In this document: piece after piece, positions 6,199 through 9,392 of the stretch
Numbering within the stretch: position 1 is the first letter of the stretch
Layout: every line of letters begins with the position of its first letter
Translations under genes and position numbers: made by a program
Notes under the pieces: model-generated
What the model was told of the DNA's origin: nothing
The model's database searches: none
The model's input: the letters and a program-made list of their open reading frames with translations, nothing else
NCBI GenBank assembly: GCA_934141555.1
Contig: CAKPCK010000024.1
Location: forward strand, 1 to 9,392
Reading direction: 5' to 3'
Origin: an uncultured Clostridia bacterium
GTDB lineage: Bacteria > Bacillota > Clostridia > TANB77 > CAG-508
DNA length: 9,392 nucleotides

Positions 6199-6276
6199 TG
6201 GGGTGGAAGATGGGACTCGAACCCACGGTCTCCAGTGCCACAAACTGGCGCGTTAACCAACTACGCTACATCCACC
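6199..6276 (-). tRNA. tRNA-His (anticodon GUG)
   Basis: Minus-strand cloverleaf: acceptor GTGGATG against CTTCCAC, anticodon stem CCAGT/ACTGG around the loop TTGTGGC (anticodon GTG), and T arm GTGGG-TTCGAGT-CCCAT. The characteristic extra G at position -1 is encoded at 6276 and faces discriminator C73, which confirms histidine identity. The CCA tail is encoded (6199-6201). It is the first gene after the promoter at 6308-6336. Confidence 0.96.
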
Positions 6277-6307
6277 ATTGTTTAGTCCATTTGTGAACAC
6301 AGTAATT

Positions 6308-6336
6308 ATTTTAGTATGTTTTTGTGGATTTGTCAA
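6308..6336 (-). promoter_or_regulatory. Consensus sigma-A promoter of the tRNA operon
   Basis: On the minus strand a perfect TTGACA (complement of 6331-6336), a spacer of exactly 17 bp and TAAAAT (complement of 6308-6313) form a near-consensus promoter. The start would be near 6301, about 25 nt before tRNA-His. This shows that an upstream-extended reading of the plus-strand flavoprotein gene across 6278-6439 is not real coding sequence. Confidence 0.85.
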
Positions 6337-6404
6337 GATATTTTTGGTAAATTGTTTGATTTTTTATAAAAAATTTGTTAATATTATAAGTAATAATGAG
6401 AAAC

Positions 6405-6442
6405 GGAGGAAGTTGGACAAAAAGTCTAACGAAAAAAATATG
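6405..6442 (+). promoter_or_regulatory. Shine-Dalgarno, intervening hairpin and ATG of the flavoprotein gene
   Basis: GGAGG (6405-6409) is the only good ribosome binding site, yet the conserved ATG is 30 nt further on. Between them GTTGGAC (6412-6418) and GTCTAAC (6424-6430) can form a 7-bp hairpin with an AAAAA loop and one G-T wobble. Folding it would leave 2 + 9 unpaired bases between the site and the ATG, a usable distance. The alternative is a TTG start at 6413, only 3 nt from GGAGG. Confidence 0.5.
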
Positions 6443-7705
6443 GCAAATGTAATTGTAATTGGTGGTGGACCTGCTGGAATGATGGCAGCAATAGCAGCAG
6501 CCGAATATGGAAATAATGTAACAATAATAGAAAAAAATTCTGATTTTGGAAAAAAATTATTAATAACAGGAAAAGGTAGATGTAATATAACAAGTTCATT
6601 ATATATGAGTGAATTTATAAAAAATACACCTGGTAATGGCCAGTTTTTGTATAGTGCATTTCAAAATTATACAAATACAGATATAATAGACTTCCTAAAA
6701 CGTCAAGGACTTGAAGTAAAAGAAGAAAGAGGAAATAGAATTTTTCCAGTTACAGATAAATCTATAGATGTATTAAATTGTTTTAAATCAAAAATAAATG
6801 AATTAAAAATAAAAAAATTGTTTAATACAAGAGTTCAAAAAATTTTAATTCAAAATGGTGAAGTATTAGGAGTAAGGACAGATAAAGAAATAATTCAAAC
6901 AGATAAAATAATTCTTGCAACAGGAGGAAAAAGTTATCCATTAACAGGATCAACAGGAGATGGATATTTAATAGCAAAAAATATAGGACATAAAGTAACA
7001 GAAATAAGGCCGTCATTAGTACCACTAGTAATATATGAGAAGAATGAATGTAAAGAAATGCAAGGTTTAAGCCTAAGAAATGTTGGAATAAAAATTATTG
7101 ATGATTCAAAAAATAAACTAATATATGAAGATTTTGGAGAAATGGTATTCACACATTTTGGAATTTCAGGTCCGACAGTTTTAAGTGGTTCAGCTCATTT
7201 AGTAAGATATAAAGAAGTTGAAAGTTTAATGAAAAATCAAAAAGTAAAATTACAAATAGATTTAAAGCCAGCATTAACAGAAGAACAATTAGATGAAAGA
7301 ATATTAAGAGATTTTAAAGAATTTAAAAATAAGCAATTTAAACATGCATTAGACAAATTATTACCACAAAAAATGATTCCAGTTGTAATTGAAAAAACAA
7401 AAATAAATGAAGAAAAAAGAGTTAATGAAATAACCAAAGAAGAAAGAAGAAATTTAGTAAAAATTTTAAAAAAATTTGAGCTTACAATAAAAGATTTTAG
7501 ACCGGTAGAAGAAGCAATTATAACAAGTGGGGGAATAAATATAAAAGAAATAAATCCAAAAACAATGGAATCAAAATTAGTAAAAGGATTATATTTTGCA
7601 GGAGAAATAATAGATGTAGATTCATATACAGGAGGATTTAACTTACAAATAGCATATTCAACAGGTTATACTGCAGGAATGCATGTTGGAGATTTAGAAG
7701 AATGA
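6440..7705 (+). CDS. HI0933-family NAD(P)/FAD-dependent oxidoreductase
   Basis: A 421-residue flavoprotein of the HI0933 family (also annotated as YhiN, BaiN-like or aminoacetone-oxidase-family). The FAD-binding Rossmann motif VIGGGPAG starts at residue 6, with the ribose-binding acid E31. Family hallmarks follow: GKGRCNIT (44-51), ATGGKSYPLTGSTGDGY (around residue 160), GEMVFTHFGISGP, TSGGIN, and the C-terminal FAGEIIDVDSYTGGFNLQIA, which closes the FAD site. No signal peptide is seen. I start at the ATG at 6440 because the Rossmann strand begins at once, as in relatives. The in-frame extension back to 6278 runs through the tRNA promoter and is rejected; a TTG at 6413 would add nine residues. 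The true substrate of most members is unknown. It is translationally coupled to the following gene through a 4-bp overlap. Confidence 0.9.
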   Translation: MANVIVIGGGPAGMMAAIAAAEYGNNVTIIEKNSDFGKKLLITGKGRCNITSSLYMSEFIKNTPGNGQFLYSAFQNYTNTDIIDFLKRQGLEVKEERGNRIFPVTDKSIDVLNCFKSKINELKIKKLFNTRVQKILIQNGEVLGVRTDKEIIQTDKIILATGGKSYPLTGSTGDGYLIAKNIGHKVTEIRPSLVPLVIYEKNECKEMQGLSLRNVGIKIIDDSKNKLIYEDFGEMVFTHFGISGPTVLSGSAHLVRYKEVESLMKNQKVKLQIDLKPALTEEQLDERILRDFKEFKNKQFKHALDKLLPQKMIPVVIEKTKINEEKRVNEITKEERRNLVKILKKFELTIKDFRPVEEAIITSGGINIKEINPKTMESKLVKGLYFAGEIIDVDSYTGGFNLQIAYSTGYTAGMHVGDLEE

Positions 7706-8340
7706 AAGAATTTTATACAATATCAAAAAATGAAACAGCAGAAATTATTGAAAAAAAATCAAAATTTATAGCAGATATTTATCCAGTAAGAAATGTAGAA
7801 GAAGCTGAAAACAAAATAAAAGAAATAAAAAAGAAATATTATGATGCAAAACACCATTGCATAGCTTATAGAATTGTAGAAGAAGATAGAATAATTGAAA
7901 AATCAAGTGATGATGGAGAACCATCGGGAACAGCTGGAGCACCTATGCTAAATATATTACAAGGAAGCAATTTATGTAATATAATAGTTATTGTAACAAG
8001 ATATTTTGGTGGAATTTTACTTGGAACTGGTGGACTTGTTAGAGCATATTCAGATGCAACTAAAAGAGCCATTCAAAAAAGTGAATTAGTATTCCAAAAA
8101 GATGGTTTTGAGATTGAAATAGAAATAGATTATTCTAATTTAGAAAATTTCAAATATTATTGTAAAAATAATAATATAAATATTATAAATATAGAGTATG
8201 CTGAAAATATAAGAATTAAAATAGAAATGGAAAAAGAGAAAAAAGATATTTTTTTGAAAAATATCGAAGAGCAAAAAATCAACATAATAAGAATTGTCGA
8301 AAACTGTCGAAAAATAGTAAATATAGTAGTAAATAAGTGA
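7702..8340 (+). CDS. YigZ/IMPACT family protein
   Basis: A 212-residue protein of the YigZ (UPF0029/IMPACT) family. The N-terminal domain carries the usual blocks: KKSKFIA (18-24), DAKHHCIAYRI (48-58), SDDGEPSGTAGAPML (69-83) and VTRYFGGILLGTGGLVRAY (98-116). The C-terminal part, after about residue 135, is the small ferredoxin-like domain found in bacterial members and is very Lys/Asn/Ile-rich here. The eukaryotic homologue IMPACT modulates Gcn2; the bacterial role is poorly defined, with links to translation suggested. The ATG overlaps the TGA of the flavoprotein gene (ATGA, 7702-7705), and GGAG lies 10 nt upstream. The last codons contain two Spo0A-box matches (8295-8311). No terminator separates it from spo0A, so readthrough into spo0A is possible. 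Confidence 0.93.
   Translation: MKEFYTISKNETAEIIEKKSKFIADIYPVRNVEEAENKIKEIKKKYYDAKHHCIAYRIVEEDRIIEKSSDDGEPSGTAGAPMLNILQGSNLCNIIVIVTRYFGGILLGTGGLVRAYSDATKRAIQKSELVFQKDGFEIEIEIDYSNLENFKYYCKNNNINIINIEYAENIRIKIEMEKEKKDIFLKNIEEQKINIIRIVENCRKIVNIVVNK
8294..8311 (+). promoter_or_regulatory. Two tandem Spo0A boxes upstream of spo0A
   Basis: TGTCGAA occurs at 8295-8301 and again at 8305-8311, in the same orientation and exactly 10 bp apart. Both match the established 0A-box core TGTCGAA; the first has the full TTGTCGAA. They lie inside the 3' end of the yigZ frame, about 58 bp upstream of the spo0A -35 and 131 bp before its ATG. This is consistent with Spo0A~P regulating its own gene. Confidence 0.65.
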
Positions 8341-8369
8341 CTGAAATACCAAAAACTTCCAAAAATATA

Positions 8370-8398
8370 TTGTAATCTTAAATTCAATATAATATAAT
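8370..8398 (+). promoter_or_regulatory. sigma-A promoter of spo0A
   Basis: TTGTAA (8370-8375), a 17-bp spacer and a perfect TATAAT (8393-8398), with a second overlapping TATAAT at 8388-8393. The start would be near 8405, giving a leader of about 38 nt. An inverted repeat TGTAA-GTTTT-TTACA (8405-8419) sits at the predicted start. I see no convincing sigma-H promoter here. Confidence 0.6.
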
Positions 8399-8442
8399 CC
8401 AAAATGTAAGTTTTTTACAATTGAAAAATAGGAGGAAAAAAC

Positions 8443-9270
8443 ATGAGAGAAAAAATCACAGTTTTAATAGCAGACGATAATCAAGAATTTAGTACAACAT
8501 TAGCAACATATTTAAAAAATCAAGAAGATATGGTAGTTGTAGGCAGAGCAAAGGATGGAAATGAAGCATTAGATATGGTATCTAGTTTAATGCCAGATGT
8601 ATTATTATTAGATGTAATAATGCCACATTTAGATGGAATAGGGGTTTTAGAACAAATGAATATGATAAAATTAAATAAAAAACCTATTTGTATAATGTTA
8701 TCAGCAGTTGGACAAGATAAAGTAACAAGAAGAGCAATTGAACTTGGAGCTGAATATTATGTTGTAAAACCATTTGACATAGATTTACTTATAACAAGAA
8801 TAAGGGAATTAAAAAATTATAAGCCATCATCACAAAACAATAATTTTATTTCAAGAGAAATAGGAACAAGCAAACAACAATATATTGATATTCCAAGTAA
8901 TTCATCAAATAGAGAAGATAACATTGAGGCGTTAGTTACAAATATTATACATGAAGTTGGAGTACCAGCACATATAAAAGGATATCAATACTTAAGAGAA
9001 GCAATTATAATGGTTATAAATGATATTGATGTTATAAATCAAATTACTAAATGTTTATATCCACAGATAGCTAACAAATTCCATACAACTCCATCACGTG
9101 TAGAAAGAGCAATACGCCACGCAATAGAAGTAGCTTGGGGAAGAGGAGAACAAAAGACAGTAGAAAACATATTTGGATACACAATATCAGCAGCCAAAGG
9201 AAAGCCTACAAATAGTGAGTTTATCGCAATGATTAGCGATAAATTAAGGCTTGAACTTAAGAGTGCGTAA
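8443..9270 (+). CDS. spo0A: Sporulation master response regulator Spo0A
   Basis: Spo0A is the cytosolic transcription factor that, once phosphorylated, commits the cell to sporulation. The protein has 275 residues. The receiver domain (1 to about 122) has the acidic pair D11/D12, phosphoacceptor D57 in LLLDVIMP, switch residue S87 and K109 in VVKPFD. A variable Ser/Asn/Gln linker spans about 126-160. The DNA-binding Spo0A_C domain (about 161-275) contains the near-invariant recognition region TTPSRVERAIRHAIEVAWGRG (215-235), which binds 0A boxes. Length and domains are complete. AGGAGG lies about 8 nt before the ATG. In Clostridia the phosphate usually comes directly from orphan histidine kinases; none is encoded here. 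spoIVB, the common upstream neighbour of spo0A, is absent; yigZ takes its place. Confidence 0.97.
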   Translation: MREKITVLIADDNQEFSTTLATYLKNQEDMVVVGRAKDGNEALDMVSSLMPDVLLLDVIMPHLDGIGVLEQMNMIKLNKKPICIMLSAVGQDKVTRRAIELGAEYYVVKPFDIDLLITRIRELKNYKPSSQNNNFISREIGTSKQQYIDIPSNSSNREDNIEALVTNIIHEVGVPAHIKGYQYLREAIIMVINDIDVINQITKCLYPQIANKFHTTPSRVERAIRHAIEVAWGRGEQKTVENIFGYTISAAKGKPTNSEFIAMISDKLRLELKSA

Positions 9271-9286
9271 AATTTAAATAGTTCTA

Positions 9287-9328
9287 AGAAACAGAAACAT
9301 TTATAATTGTTTCTGTCTTTTTGTTTTT
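9287..9328 (+). terminator. Rho-independent terminator of spo0A
   Basis: ACAGAAACA (9291-9299) and TGTTTCTGT (9308-9316) form a perfect 9-bp stem with an 8-base loop, followed by CTTTTTGTTTTT. It starts about 20 nt after the spo0A stop. Confidence 0.85.
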
Positions 9329-9332
9329 AGAA

Positions 9333-9355
9333 AACCCCCAGATAGTCTGGGGGTT
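9333..9355. repeat. GC-rich perfect hairpin at the right edge; possible mobile-element end
   Basis: AACCCCCAGA (9333-9342), loop TAG and TCTGGGGGTT (9346-9355) make a perfect 10-bp stem with five consecutive G-C pairs, striking in such AT-rich DNA. The stretch after it (9356-9392) also differs in texture from local intergenic DNA. It comes after the complete spo0A terminator, so it is not needed for that gene. Subterminal GC-rich hairpins of this sort mark IS200/IS605-family ends, but no transposase is within the window. A second terminator or a structured RNA is equally possible. Confidence 0.35.
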
Positions 9356-9392
9356 CGAGAAAGCTTTAGCGATGAGTATACAAAAATCTCCT

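Noticed and set aside
6278..6439. In-frame N-terminal extension of the flavoprotein, with a hydrophobic stretch resembling a membrane anchor
   Set aside because: It covers the minus-strand tRNA promoter, has no ribosome binding site, and relatives begin at the Rossmann strand. The hydrophobic look comes from T-rich DNA.
8341..8442. Sigma-H promoter before spo0A
   Set aside because: I looked for AGGA-type -35 and GAAT-type -10 elements at suitable spacing and found none; only the sigma-A-like promoter is supported.
1..9392. CRISPR array, phage genes, toxin-antitoxin pair or novel defence system
   Set aside because: There are no regularly spaced repeats and no integrase, nuclease or defence-type motifs. 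All sizeable genes fall into known housekeeping or clostridial families except the 151-residue protein.

Overview
The window looks like chromosomal DNA of a very AT-rich, spore-forming member of the Clostridia (Bacillota). The grounds are strong A/T bias with AGA and other A/T-ending codons, AGGAGG-type ribosome binding sites, sigma-A-like promoters, a T-box riboswitch before thrS, a sortase-type cell-wall protein, and an intact spo0A, which is diagnostic of the endospore-forming lineage. I cannot name a species. The content is mostly housekeeping, and I see no phage, CRISPR array or defence system. The one possible mobile-element trace is a GC-rich hairpin at the right edge.

Layout, left to right. 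(1) The tail of an unidentified gene (1-81), then a histidine-phosphatase gene (131-814) with its own promoter. It converges on a membrane-anchored HtrA-type protease (minus strand, 869-1981), with a shared hairpin terminator between them. (2) A cysteine-rich 151-residue protein (minus, 2099-2554) diverges from murI (2723-3487); their candidate promoters overlap at the -35 elements. (3) A 111-residue threonine-rich LPXTG surface protein (3618-3953) lies just ahead of a T-box leader (about 3980-4171) and thrS (4204-6012). The encoded ThrRS lacks most of the usual N-terminal TGS domain. (4) A minus-strand tRNA-His/tRNA-Gln operon (6086-6276) has a consensus promoter and its own terminator. (5) An HI0933-family flavoprotein (6440-7705) overlaps a YigZ/IMPACT-family gene (7702-8340) by 4 bp. 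(6) spo0A (8443-9270) follows with its own promoter and, upstream inside the yigZ coding sequence, two Spo0A-box matches exactly 10 bp apart. A terminator and then a 10-bp GC-rich hairpin close the window.

How the genes fit together: several serve the cell envelope (MurI makes D-glutamate for peptidoglycan, HtrA does extracytoplasmic protein quality control, the LPXTG protein is wall-anchored). Others serve translation (thrS under tRNA-Thr sensing, tRNA-His, tRNA-Gln). spo0A is the master switch for sporulation and appears positioned for feedback by its own product. The observations most worth a second look are the helically phased 0A boxes, the TGS-reduced ThrRS with its compact T-box, the hairpin placed between Shine-Dalgarno and ATG of the flavoprotein gene, and the terminal hairpin.
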